Positions 7,059-15,089 of a stretch of DNA of 64,000 nt are shown piece by piece. The notes under the pieces are model-generated. The model did no database searches. It was not told the DNA's origin and worked only from the letters and a program-made list of their open reading frames with translations. Both the position numbers and the translations under genes were made by a program. Source of the DNA: Planctomycetota bacterium. GTDB lineage: Bacteria > Planctomycetota > UBA1135. Within the stretch, counting starts at the first letter, position 1, and each line of letters starts with the position of its first letter. Location of the stretch: positions 1-64,000 of the forward strand of contig QQUA01000015.1 of assembly GCA_008501825.1 (NCBI GenBank). Direction: 5' to 3'.

Positions 7059-7460
7059 TAGTGCCTCCCGAAGTAGGCGAGCGAGCCGTCCGGGCCGAAC
7101 GTGGCACCGATTCCGCCTGGCCCAATGAAGCGCGTGCCGCCCACGGTGGCCAAAACCGATTCCACGGCGGGCATCCCAATCCATACCTGCATTGCATTTG
7201 GCCCAGCGGCATATAATTTGCCCGGAGTCAAGTAAGACATAGTGGGCTCAACAAGCCCGCCCGAAACCGTATGGTCCACCCTTCTTTAAATTCTCCTTGT
7301 CTATTCCTTCATAAGTCAAGACTCGAACATCTTCAGGTTGCCACCCATATTGTTTACTCGAGAAGACATGACAAGGCCTGCGGTCATTAGTGCCTGTCTG
7401 CAGAAATGAGGGATATAAGCGGGCAGGTCGTGTCTGGAGTTCGGAAGGAAGCATTCCCAT
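7058..7460 (-). pseudogene. Displaced orphan Rhs C-terminal tip, frameshifted
   Basis: Two consecutive minus-strand frames match the C-terminal region of the intact RHS protein just after its core. Frame A (7460 to about 7285) has SELQTRPARLYPSF and WQPEDVRVLTYEG, matching GLQSGPARLYDCY and WKPGDVTVLDQ. Frame B (from about 7279) has VDHTVSGGLVEPTMSYLTP and AMQVWIGM, matching VDHMVSGGLVEPNMPYLTP and AMKVWIGM. At the junction the intact gene reads GGGGTGGACC and this copy GGGTGGACC, a one-base deletion that breaks the frame. The tail after the match (GPDGSLAYFGRH) is very short, so the toxic domain is missing. Homology begins right at the end of the RHS core. Confidence 0.8.
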
Positions 7461-7464
7461 GGGT

Positions 7465-8355
7465 TCAGCGTTTCGTTTTGGAAGCGAGGATTTCGTTCAC
7501 CTCTTTGGGAGTGTGTGAGTAGTGTTTCTTTTTAAAGAAGCCCGCTGATTTGAGATTTAGTAACGGATGAAGGTCGCCATCGAGGACATTGGTGTTCACG
7601 AAGCGAAAATCCTCAAGATTCGGCATATCGTTGAGGAAGGATATGGTCGGAATTTCACCACAGTCATTAAATCTCACTATTTGCAAAGAAGACACAGTCC
7701 TTACCGCTGCATGGTCGCGGATTTTCTTGCACTTCTGGCAGTCCAAGACTTCAAGTCGGCTGTTCGCCAATTCCTCGATTGCTGCAATGGACTCGAGCTT
7801 GGTCAAGTAAGAGAGTTCAAGTCGATTCAGCTTGTCAAGTCGACCAACTCCATGGATTGAGGTCAAGGGTGATTGGACAATGGCCAAGTCTTTGAGGGAT
7901 GGTAACTGGGCCAATTCGCTCAAGTCCTTGCTCTTTGGCTTGTATTTGCTTAGGTCGAGTATTTGGAGTTTTCGGCAATCCGAGGAGATTCGGATTCCCG
8001 GGTGCCACTCGGCTCGAAACTCTTCAAGGCGAGGGAAGCGAGCGAGATCGAGTGGTTGTCGGTTGTTCACAATCCCAAGGAGTTCCAGGTTGTTCTCAAG
8101 AAACTGCAGACCGTCGATATCAATATTGCTAGCATCGGACAAAGATACTCCACGAATTGAAGGAGAATCTTTAAGGAATCTCAAATCTTGGGCGTGGAAT
8201 CCGTGATATGGGGAAATCCAAATGCAAGATAAGTTGTGTTCTTCGAAATACGCCATGCACTCCTCGATGCGATCTGATTCGATCGCAATCGAGATCGGCT
8301 CGGGGCCCGAACTAAGGTAAAAACCCGAAGGATGACGCGGCGGAGTCCAATTCAT
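7465..8355 (-). CDS. Leucine-rich-repeat protein, likely immunity partner of the RHS toxin
   Basis: 296 residues from ATG 8353-8355. The ATG overlaps the RHS stop (ATGA), so translation is coupled. About seven irregular LRR units are visible between residues 75 and 265: DLRFLKDSPSIRGVSLSD, LQFLENNLELLGIVNN, RKLQILDLSKYKPKSKDL, LAQLPSLKDLAIVQSP, LDKLNRLELSYLTKLESI, SRLEVLDCQKCKKI and SSLQIVRFNDCGEI. No signal peptide, so cytoplasmic. Immediate coupling to the toxin gene is the strongest argument that it neutralises the RHS tip. LRR proteins do occur as neighbours of polymorphic toxins but are less usual than SUKH or barstar types. Confidence 0.75.
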   Translation of the reverse strand: MNWTPPRHPSGFYLSSGPEPISIAIESDRIEECMAYFEEHNLSCIWISPYHGFHAQDLRFLKDSPSIRGVSLSDASNIDIDGLQFLENNLELLGIVNNRQPLDLARFPRLEEFRAEWHPGIRISSDCRKLQILDLSKYKPKSKDLSELAQLPSLKDLAIVQSPLTSIHGVGRLDKLNRLELSYLTKLESIAAIEELANSRLEVLDCQKCKKIRDHAAVRTVSSLQIVRFNDCGEIPTISFLNDMPNLEDFRFVNTNVLDGDLHPLLNLKSAGFFKKKHYSHTPKEVNEILASKTKR

Positions 8356-11300
8356 TGTCTATCCTGCTCAAGGTACTTCTTCCCGGGTGAATTGACTTTG
8401 TTGTAATTTCGAGGATCTTTGGCTCCAAGAGGATCTCCCGAGATTCTGCGAGCTTCATCCTTGAAAGCCTCACGACTATTGGCTGCCGGAGTCCAGTCCG
8501 TGGAAGTGTGTGGATCATCGTACTCATTCGCGATGCGCCGACCCGATTCTTGCGACCGCGCACGACTGCCCTTGCCATGATACGCTTTTCCGCTTGCGTG
8601 CTTATTCGTATATGAACCGGATTTCTTTGCAGCAGCCTCGGCAACGTCATCCGCGCATTTGGCCGCGGCTTTTGCAGCATCGTCACCCAATTCTACGGCA
8701 TCATCAAGTAAAGAAAGTCCTCTGAATCTTCCGGCGGCGCCTGCACCACGCGCGGCAGCGCCCCCTCCGGCCAAACCTGCTTCAATGATGGCCATTCCAA
8801 TCCATACCTTCATGGCTGTAAACTCAGCGGCATACAGTTCGTCCGGAGTCAGGTAAGGCATATTGGGTTCAACTAGCCCGCCTGAAACCATATGGTCCAC
8901 CCCTCTTTGGATTCTCCTTGCCTGATCCTTCATTTGGTCAAGGACCGTTACATCCCCAGGTTTCCACGGATATACGTCACTCATATCGACATGGCAAGAA
9001 TAGCAGTCATATAAACGGGCAGGTCCTGACTGGAGTCCGAAGGGATCCGCCAAAGTGCAGGGAGTGGCCAAGCCGTACTGATAGAAATTCCAGGAATCTA
9101 CGGCTCCAAGCGGGTCGGGACTCAAGAAAGTCCCTAGCCCCGGGTCGTACCATCTTGCCCGGAGATCAAAGAGGCCAAGGCCGGCATCGAAGGGCCGGCC
9201 TAGGAAGAATCTCTGGTTGCCGATGCCGCTGGAAGTCAGGATGACGCCGGCTCCGTCTTCTATGGTGACGGCCCCGAAGGGGGAATAGCGGTAACGCTCA
9301 TCGACTTGGCCGGAAGCCTGATCGATCATCGCGGTGAAAGATCCTTGGAAGTCCCGAGCGATGAACCAAGTGCCGTCGTCGGCCGGGTCGGGCGAATGGC
9401 TTTGGCGTACCAAATCTTCCCCATCCGGCATGCCGACGTAGGCATAAGTCCGAATCGATTCCGGACCGGAAGCTCCTTCCACGTACTCCGCCGCCAGATT
9501 CCAGTTCCAATAGAGATAGCGCCTGGTTTCACCCGGCTCGATCGAGCGAACCCGGCGTCCTTCCGCGTCGTAAATAAAGGTGCGAAGGACGTTCTGAGTG
9601 GCTTTGTCCTTGACTTCGGCTAAGCGGCGCCAGGCGTCGTAGTAGTAAAGAAACTGGCCGTCGTCTTTCAGAAGTCCGTCGGAGACAATTCGAGTTTGAG
9701 CGTTCGGTCCACCGGCGATTCCCAAATAAGCGTGGGCGGAATTGGCCGTATAGGTCTCGGTGGTCATTCCCGAGCCTTGAGTTTGATATTCGACGCTTTC
9801 ACGTCCGAAGACGTTGTTGAGCTCGAAGCCTTGCCTGGAAGACCAAGTGGAAGGCGTCGTTCCAGGGGCGTGAGAAAGAGGGTTGACCACTCCCTCGAAC
9901 CACCCTTCCATGCGTCCGTGACCGTCATGTTCATAGACTTCCCCGATCGGATCTTGGCTGGCGTTGAAGTCGATGGCGCGGTGTTCGGCGATCACCCGGT
10001 CACTGAGATCGAAAGCCCGAGTCTGGCCTTCGAGGATGCCTGAGCCGGGTTTTTCATAAAGCATGGAATTCAGGCGACCAAAACCGTCGAAGCTCAAGGT
10101 TTCCGCAATCCCGGAGATTCCCTCGGTCAAACCGGTCAAGCGGCTGCCTTGATAAGTCAGATCGAAAGAGCCAATCGTTAACGGGCCGTCCTTATAACTC
10201 AGGACGTCCATCCGGCCGACATCGTCGTAAGTCCAGCTAGCGTCCGAAAAGCCCAATCCCGTAGGATAAGTGGTGTCGTAGAGTTCTCCGGCAAAGCCGT
10301 AGGTCCAACTCCAAGAATGGGCGTCGGCTCCCAGACCTTGAGTTTCCGAAAGCAATTCTCCCAGCGGGTTGATTTGAACATCCGTTTCCCAGACTTGGGT
10401 CGTTCCCTGCCAAACCTTGGACTTATCCAATACCCCGGTCATCGAGTCATATTCCCAGGTAATCCGATCCGGGCCGACCACGTCGGGATAGCCGGTGAAG
10501 ATGGCCTTATCTTCCACCCGATAGAAGCCGTCATAGCTGATTTGGTGCTCGACGTGACGGCTGTCGATCAGCTTGGTCGGACGATCCAAGCCGTCGTATT
10601 CGGTGATTTCATCGTAACGGCCATCGGGATAAATGACTTTCTTGGGCAGGAGGAAGTGGCTGTTGTGATAAGTGAACGAAGTGACCGAGCCCTCGGCATC
10701 GGTCACGCTTTCCAAAACTCCAGTGGAGGCGTTCCAAGCGTAGTGAGTGACGTGGATTTCGCCAGGGTTTCCGCCGACAGTAATGGGCAGCCGTTGTTTT
10801 TGTAGCGGGCGCCCGAGGCCATCGAAAATGGTTTCGAAACGTCTGCCGAGGGGATCCACCGTGGCGATGCGCCGATCCAGGCCGTCGTACTCGGCCAAAA
10901 ACGTTCGACTGGTGCCCCAGGCGCCATTTTCCCAGGCCCATTGAGTGCGAGAGGTGGAACGCCACAATTCATCGAATTGCGTCTGCGTTTTGGAACGTAA
11001 CCCGTCCTCCTCGATGGTTTCTCGAACCACCCGCCTTTGGGTTTCCTCGTAAGTGATGGAAGTGCTTCGAGTGGTGGTGCCGGCAACCGGGTCCAGTACC
11101 GTCTCGCTTAAGATCGGGCGACCCAGTGCATCCCACTTGCTGTGGTGGATTCTCTTCTTGGCGGCCGCCGCGCCGTTGGCACGGTCGCCGTGGTAAGTGC
11201 GAACCAGAGTCGGCAGGCCACGCCAATCGATTTCATAAGTCGTGGCCCGAGCTGGTTCGGCGGCGCCATCTTCATAAACGCGAATCGCCAAGACGTGGCC

Positions 11301-14210
11301 GGCTCGATTTCGTTTGACAATGCGGTGCCGGTTCCATTGCAGTTGAATCGGACTCAGGGGGTGAGTTCCCTGAACCATGCCTTCTTCGACTTCCTTGACG
11401 AAGCCGCGGGAATCGTAGAGATAAAGCTCTCGGGCAAAGTGATTGGCGTCCACTTGTTTGTAGACGTTTTTCACTCGGCCGAAAGAATCGTAGCTCAGGT
11501 AACTCTTCAGCCCGATGGAGTCGCGAGAAGAGGTGAGGCGGCCGGCCAGATCGTAGCCAGGATCGCTGCCGTCCCCGGCTTTCCACAGGGTGCGAGTGTT
11601 GGAGTTGTAGGTTTGGGTGATTTTCGATAAGGCGCGATCGGCAAAGAGCGCGTATACGAAGTTGAGTTCCATGCCCCGCCAATCGCGAACCAGAGTGGGA
11701 TTTCCGAGCAGATCGAACTCGTATTCCGTGGAGCGGGCGACTCCATCCGTTCCCGTAACTTTTCTTTCCGTGACTCGCCCGAGGGCATTGCGGAAATATT
11801 CGACCTTCTCGGTTTCGGTTCCGGAGGTGGTGACCCTCTTGGCCATCAACCCGGCCAGATCATAGAACCGCTCCGTCGTTCTCGAGCCGGTGGAAGTCGT
11901 CTGATCCCAGTCCTCGGATTCCTTCAGCAAATTCGAAGCCGGGTCGTATTCCCATTTGGTGACGATGCCGTCCGGGCCGGTGTCTTCGATAATCCGCCCC
12001 CAGCCATCGAGAGTCCAGCTCCAAGTCCATTGGCCGCCGTTCACCGGGTCCCTGAGGATGGCTTCCTCGATGAACTGATCGTTTGAATCCAAGCCGTATT
12101 CGGTCTCGGAAACCAAGACACCGTCAAAGTAGATTTGCTTTTTGTAAATCTGGTCGGTGCCGGGGAGGCTGGCATCGTCGAAATACTGGAAGCTGGTGGT
12201 CCGACTGGTAAATTGGGCGGACGGCTCAACATCGTAGTAATAATCCCCAAAATCAATCGACGACATTCGTCCTTTGCTGTCCCAGGTATAGCTGTGACGA
12301 ACCAGGCCGGGGATGCTTTCTTCGTTCTGCCCGGTTCCATCTACGCAATGGTTTTCCGGGTCTTCTCCATCCAAGGCATCTCGAATCAAGTCCTTTTCTT
12401 CGAGGCGAAGGAACATTTGTCCATTCGAAGGGTCGAAGGTGGACCAGGAAAACCTTTCTACTCGCCAAGATTCATCCGGATGTCCTCTCCAAACGTATTC
12501 GACATTGCCGTCGGCGTCGTATTGGAATTCCTGCCGCATGCCGCTCGGATAGGTGATCCTGGTGATTTGATCACAGCAAGGGCCGGTGGTGTATTCCCAT
12601 AGAGTTTCGGAGTGCTCCGTATTTTGCGGATCGTAGCCATCGATGCGGCTGATGATCCGATCTTTGGCATCGAAGGTGAACAGTCGCTTCACCCCTTCCG
12701 GACCTTCGTAGGTCATGAGGCCGCCTTGGCCGGTAGCGAAGGAACTCCAGTCGTAATGATGCCGAGCCCCAAGGTCGAGATCGCCGTGGAACTCTTCGGA
12801 TACGCGCCAATCTACGGAAATGGTGTCGTAACGCCAGCTTCGGATGACGTCGACTCCATTGCGGGCACTCACGACCTTTTGCAGAAGTGCCATAGTGCCG
12901 CTGTAACGAAGCTCGTAAACGTATTGCCGCTCCGGCGCCAGGAGTCGGTGACCTCCTTGACTTTGGTTTTCCGTGCCGATCTCCAAGCCGGTTACCTTGC
13001 TAAGAACCGGTACTTGGTTGCCGGAGGCTTGTCCGCCGGGAACTTCTACGAGGTAAGCGATGGATCCGAGGGTGGCCCCGGTGGATGAAATCACGTCGAC
13101 CCCTTCCAAAAATCCTTCGTAGTCGTCGCCGGCTCCAACGTATTTGAAGGTCAGTTTTCTTCCGACCGTGTCAACAATCTCGTCCAAGACGTAGAAGTCA
13201 TGAGGCCCCATGATCCAGGAATAACTGATGGTGTTTCCCGAAGGGTCATACACCGAGACCAGGTGGAACTCATTGGTGGTGGAAATCAGAGTTTCGTATT
13301 GTTCGCGAATGCCGTCAGGCCGGAATTTGGTCAGAATCCCTACCCAAGCGCCGTTTCGGTCTTCCTCGGTGTATTCAAACCGGGCTCGTTGGCCGGAAGC
13401 CACGTACCAATCTCCCGTAGCCAGTACGTCTCTTTGCCACGGAAATGATTTTTTCCCTGAGCCGGTGGCCGAAACGAAATTCAATGGAGTGATTTGATTG
13501 CCTGCTCCTGGATATCCGGAGTCAGCCTTGAGGTATTTATCCAAATTGATCGCCCAGCCGGCACCAAGGATGCCGACTTGGAAGTATCCCTTGGAGGTAT
13601 ATGTCCTGGTGAGATGTAAATCGATGCCGATCCCTTTGAGACTTACATCGGTTTCCTTCCAAGTCAGCTCTCCGGAACGGGCCTTCACGTGAGGAGAATC
13701 GATTTGCCGTTTGGGATAAGGAGAGCCCGAGCCACCTCGTTGAACCGGAGCGTCATCGGTGGCTGTCGGCAAACTGTTTTTCGGAAGCCGCGGAAAAATT
13801 GCCGAAGGCAAGATGCCTGCAGGACTTCCGGATCCGGGAGATGTCGAGGAATCATCCCCAGCCTCTTCCTCCGGACAATCCGCCGAATCGGGAGCCGGGT
13901 CCGGACTGCTTGGATCTCCGGCTTGAGTTTCCTCCGCTTCTTCCTTGGCGGATTCTTCATCCTCGCAAGGATCTTCTTCCGCGGGATCTTCGCCGCCTTC
14001 ACCGGGACAAGGATCCTCTTCGGGAGTTTCCGAAGCGATAGCCGGTCCCGGTTCAATCAGCCAATCAAGTTTCTCCGAGTTTGCTCGAGTGCTGGTGGGT
14101 TGAACCAGAACCTGGTAACCGCCAACGCTGGCCAAGAAAGCGAGCAGAACAAAGAGTTTTGCGAATCCTCTTTTTGAGGTGGATGCAAACCGTAAGCGTA
14201 ACGAACTCAT
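8352..14210 (-). CDS. Secreted RHS/YD-repeat polymorphic toxin
   Basis: 1952 residues from ATG 14208-14210. A signal-anchor-like hydrophobic stretch (FVLLAFLASVGGYQVLV) is followed by an unusually acidic, Pro/Cys-containing linker (about residues 50-125), then a DUF6531-type opening (SGELTWKETDVSLKGIGID, LHLTRTYTSKG). Dozens of YD repeats run from about residue 300 to 1640 (for example WEYDPASNLLKESE, FDGFGRLNSM, YYDAWRRLAEVKD). The RHS core follows: RYSPFGAVTIEDG, LGLFDLRARWYDPGLGTFLS, ending DPFGL near residue 1725. The last ~90 residues (from about 1863) form the tip, with GSYTNKHASGKAYHGKGSRA and NYNKVNSPGKKYLEQ, possibly a GIY-YIG/URI-like nuclease. YD repeats form a shell enclosing the toxin. 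Strain competition is the likely role. Confidence 0.92.
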   Translation of the reverse strand: MSSLRLRFASTSKRGFAKLFVLLAFLASVGGYQVLVQPTSTRANSEKLDWLIEPGPAIASETPEEDPCPGEGGEDPAEEDPCEDEESAKEEAEETQAGDPSSPDPAPDSADCPEEEAGDDSSTSPGSGSPAGILPSAIFPRLPKNSLPTATDDAPVQRGGSGSPYPKRQIDSPHVKARSGELTWKETDVSLKGIGIDLHLTRTYTSKGYFQVGILGAGWAINLDKYLKADSGYPGAGNQITPLNFVSATGSGKKSFPWQRDVLATGDWYVASGQRARFEYTEEDRNGAWVGILTKFRPDGIREQYETLISTTNEFHLVSVYDPSGNTISYSWIMGPHDFYVLDEIVDTVGRKLTFKYVGAGDDYEGFLEGVDVISSTGATLGSIAYLVEVPGGQASGNQVPVLSKVTGLEIGTENQSQGGHRLLAPERQYVYELRYSGTMALLQKVVSARNGVDVIRSWRYDTISVDWRVSEEFHGDLDLGARHHYDWSSFATGQGGLMTYEGPEGVKRLFTFDAKDRIISRIDGYDPQNTEHSETLWEYTTGPCCDQITRITYPSGMRQEFQYDADGNVEYVWRGHPDESWRVERFSWSTFDPSNGQMFLRLEEKDLIRDALDGEDPENHCVDGTGQNEESIPGLVRHSYTWDSKGRMSSIDFGDYYYDVEPSAQFTSRTTSFQYFDDASLPGTDQIYKKQIYFDGVLVSETEYGLDSNDQFIEEAILRDPVNGGQWTWSWTLDGWGRIIEDTGPDGIVTKWEYDPASNLLKESEDWDQTTSTGSRTTERFYDLAGLMAKRVTTSGTETEKVEYFRNALGRVTERKVTGTDGVARSTEYEFDLLGNPTLVRDWRGMELNFVYALFADRALSKITQTYNSNTRTLWKAGDGSDPGYDLAGRLTSSRDSIGLKSYLSYDSFGRVKNVYKQVDANHFARELYLYDSRGFVKEVEEGMVQGTHPLSPIQLQWNRHRIVKRNRAGHVLAIRVYEDGAAEPARATTYEIDWRGLPTLVRTYHGDRANGAAAAKKRIHHSKWDALGRPILSETVLDPVAGTTTRSTSITYEETQRRVVRETIEEDGLRSKTQTQFDELWRSTSRTQWAWENGAWGTSRTFLAEYDGLDRRIATVDPLGRRFETIFDGLGRPLQKQRLPITVGGNPGEIHVTHYAWNASTGVLESVTDAEGSVTSFTYHNSHFLLPKKVIYPDGRYDEITEYDGLDRPTKLIDSRHVEHQISYDGFYRVEDKAIFTGYPDVVGPDRITWEYDSMTGVLDKSKVWQGTTQVWETDVQINPLGELLSETQGLGADAHSWSWTYGFAGELYDTTYPTGLGFSDASWTYDDVGRMDVLSYKDGPLTIGSFDLTYQGSRLTGLTEGISGIAETLSFDGFGRLNSMLYEKPGSGILEGQTRAFDLSDRVIAEHRAIDFNASQDPIGEVYEHDGHGRMEGWFEGVVNPLSHAPGTTPSTWSSRQGFELNNVFGRESVEYQTQGSGMTTETYTANSAHAYLGIAGGPNAQTRIVSDGLLKDDGQFLYYYDAWRRLAEVKDKATQNVLRTFIYDAEGRRVRSIEPGETRRYLYWNWNLAAEYVEGASGPESIRTYAYVGMPDGEDLVRQSHSPDPADDGTWFIARDFQGSFTAMIDQASGQVDERYRYSPFGAVTIEDGAGVILTSSGIGNQRFFLGRPFDAGLGLFDLRARWYDPGLGTFLSPDPLGAVDSWNFYQYGLATPCTLADPFGLQSGPARLYDCYSCHVDMSDVYPWKPGDVTVLDQMKDQARRIQRGVDHMVSGGLVEPNMPYLTPDELYAAEFTAMKVWIGMAIIEAGLAGGGAAARGAGAAGRFRGLSLLDDAVELGDDAAKAAAKCADDVAEAAAKKSGSYTNKHASGKAYHGKGSRARSQESGRRIANEYDDPHTSTDWTPAANSREAFKDEARRISGDPLGAKDPRNYNKVNSPGKKYLEQDRQ

Positions 14211-14822
14211 AATCTTTGGAAGATGATTCGAGGTGGTGAAGGGAAAATGTCGAAACGGTTTAAAGCTTCGACCTGATTGAAACTAGCAGCCAAAATTTGG
14301 AGGTAAAGTGGAATTTTCGTTCTATTTTTTCTGAGCGATTTCTTGTAACGCCAATGCTGCTGAATTTGATTTTTAGCTTTCGTTTTTAACTTATGGAAAA
14401 CAAGGGAAACTTAGGAAAGATTCCAACCATGAAAAAAAGGATGTTGCAAAAAGGGGAGCGCGAACAATGCTTGAAAAATTTTTCGCCCTGAACCAGGGAC
14501 CCTGCCCAAAAACCCTGGCATGAAGCCGGCCGGGAACCTGATCCGCCCCGCCTCGCCCCGGGCCTGCCACGATTTCCTCCCCGCGATGAGCGAGCGAATC
14601 TCGGCCGAGGACCGGGGCGACCAGATCACACCACCACCGAATCCAAGCCGAACCCAACCCAACCCAAGCGGGAGCCCGTGGGCGCCTGGACCGGCCGGCG
14701 ACGTTTTTCCGCGACCGCTCCAATGACTTGACGCCGTTCAGGGCCATCTCGGAGGCCTCGCCCAACTTGCCTCCAGCCCCTTCCACACCTTCTCCTCAGA
14801 TCCCCACAAGTCCTTCCCCTAG
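14211..14822. other. Intergenic region between the RHS and nrdJ genes
   Basis: The left 250 bp are AT-rich and must hold the minus-strand RHS promoter, but no convincing -35/-10 pair stands out. The right part (14510-14790) is strongly GC-rich, with overlapping open frames on both strands (for example 14391-14786 minus, 131 codons, Arg/Trp-rich). None has a ribosome-binding site or a recognisable domain, so I call no gene here. Confidence 0.4.
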
Positions 14823-14861
14823 TTATCCACAGCTTTTCCCCTTTTCCACAACTTCCCCACA
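14823..14861 (+). promoter_or_regulatory. DnaA-box cluster upstream of nrdJ
   Basis: TTATCCACA at 14823-14831 is a perfect DnaA box; TTTTCCACA at 14842-14850 fits the relaxed TTWTNCACA consensus; TTCCCCACA at 14853-14861 is a weaker match. All three are in the same orientation within 39 bp. DnaA controls the nrd operon of E. coli, so replication-coupled control of ribonucleotide reductase is a plausible reading. No dnaA, dnaN or other origin gene is present, so an origin is unlikely. Confidence 0.55.
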
Positions 14862-14866
14862 GGTGC

Positions 14867-14924
14867 CAACAACATCTAGTGGGGTTTTTGTGGCTTTTTT
14901 GAAGGATTACCAAAGATGTTGTGC
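14867..14924 (+). promoter_or_regulatory. Pair of NrdR boxes in the nrdJ promoter
   Basis: Box 1 (14867-14882) reads CAACAACATCTAGTGG; box 2 (14909-14924) reads ACCAAAGATGTTGTGC, whose reverse complement begins GCACAACATCT. Both contain the ACAACATCT half typical of NrdR boxes. The centres are 42 bp apart, four helical turns, matching the rule that paired NrdR boxes are spaced by whole turns. A TTGAAG at 14899-14904 could be the -35 element, which would put box 2 over the promoter core. NrdR is the ATP/dATP-sensing zinc repressor of ribonucleotide reductase genes. Confidence 0.7.
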
Positions 14925-15089
14925 ATAGCTCTTGACCTGCCGCTTTCTGGCCTTCAAATTGGGGATTCGCGGCGTCCCTCCGGGGTTTCTGGAGCCCCCT
15001 CACCCTGGAGATTCTCGCAAAGCTTTAACAATAAATGGCTTGCCGCAAAAGGCCCGAGCCTGTCGGGCATGGTGAGGGAAAAAAGAGGG

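Noticed and set aside
7059-7184. Upstream extension of the second immunity-like gene
   Set aside because: It overlaps the orphan Rhs tip in another frame, and the near-identical paralogue lacks it; the ATG at 7056-7058 fits.
14391-14786. 131-codon minus-strand frame in the GC-rich leader of nrdJ
   Set aside because: GC-rich DNA produces long chance frames; Trp/Arg-rich content and no domain or ribosome site.
14823-14861. DnaA boxes read as a replication origin
   Set aside because: No dnaA, dnaN, gyrB, rpmH or AT-rich unwinding element nearby; a regulatory role at nrdJ explains them better.
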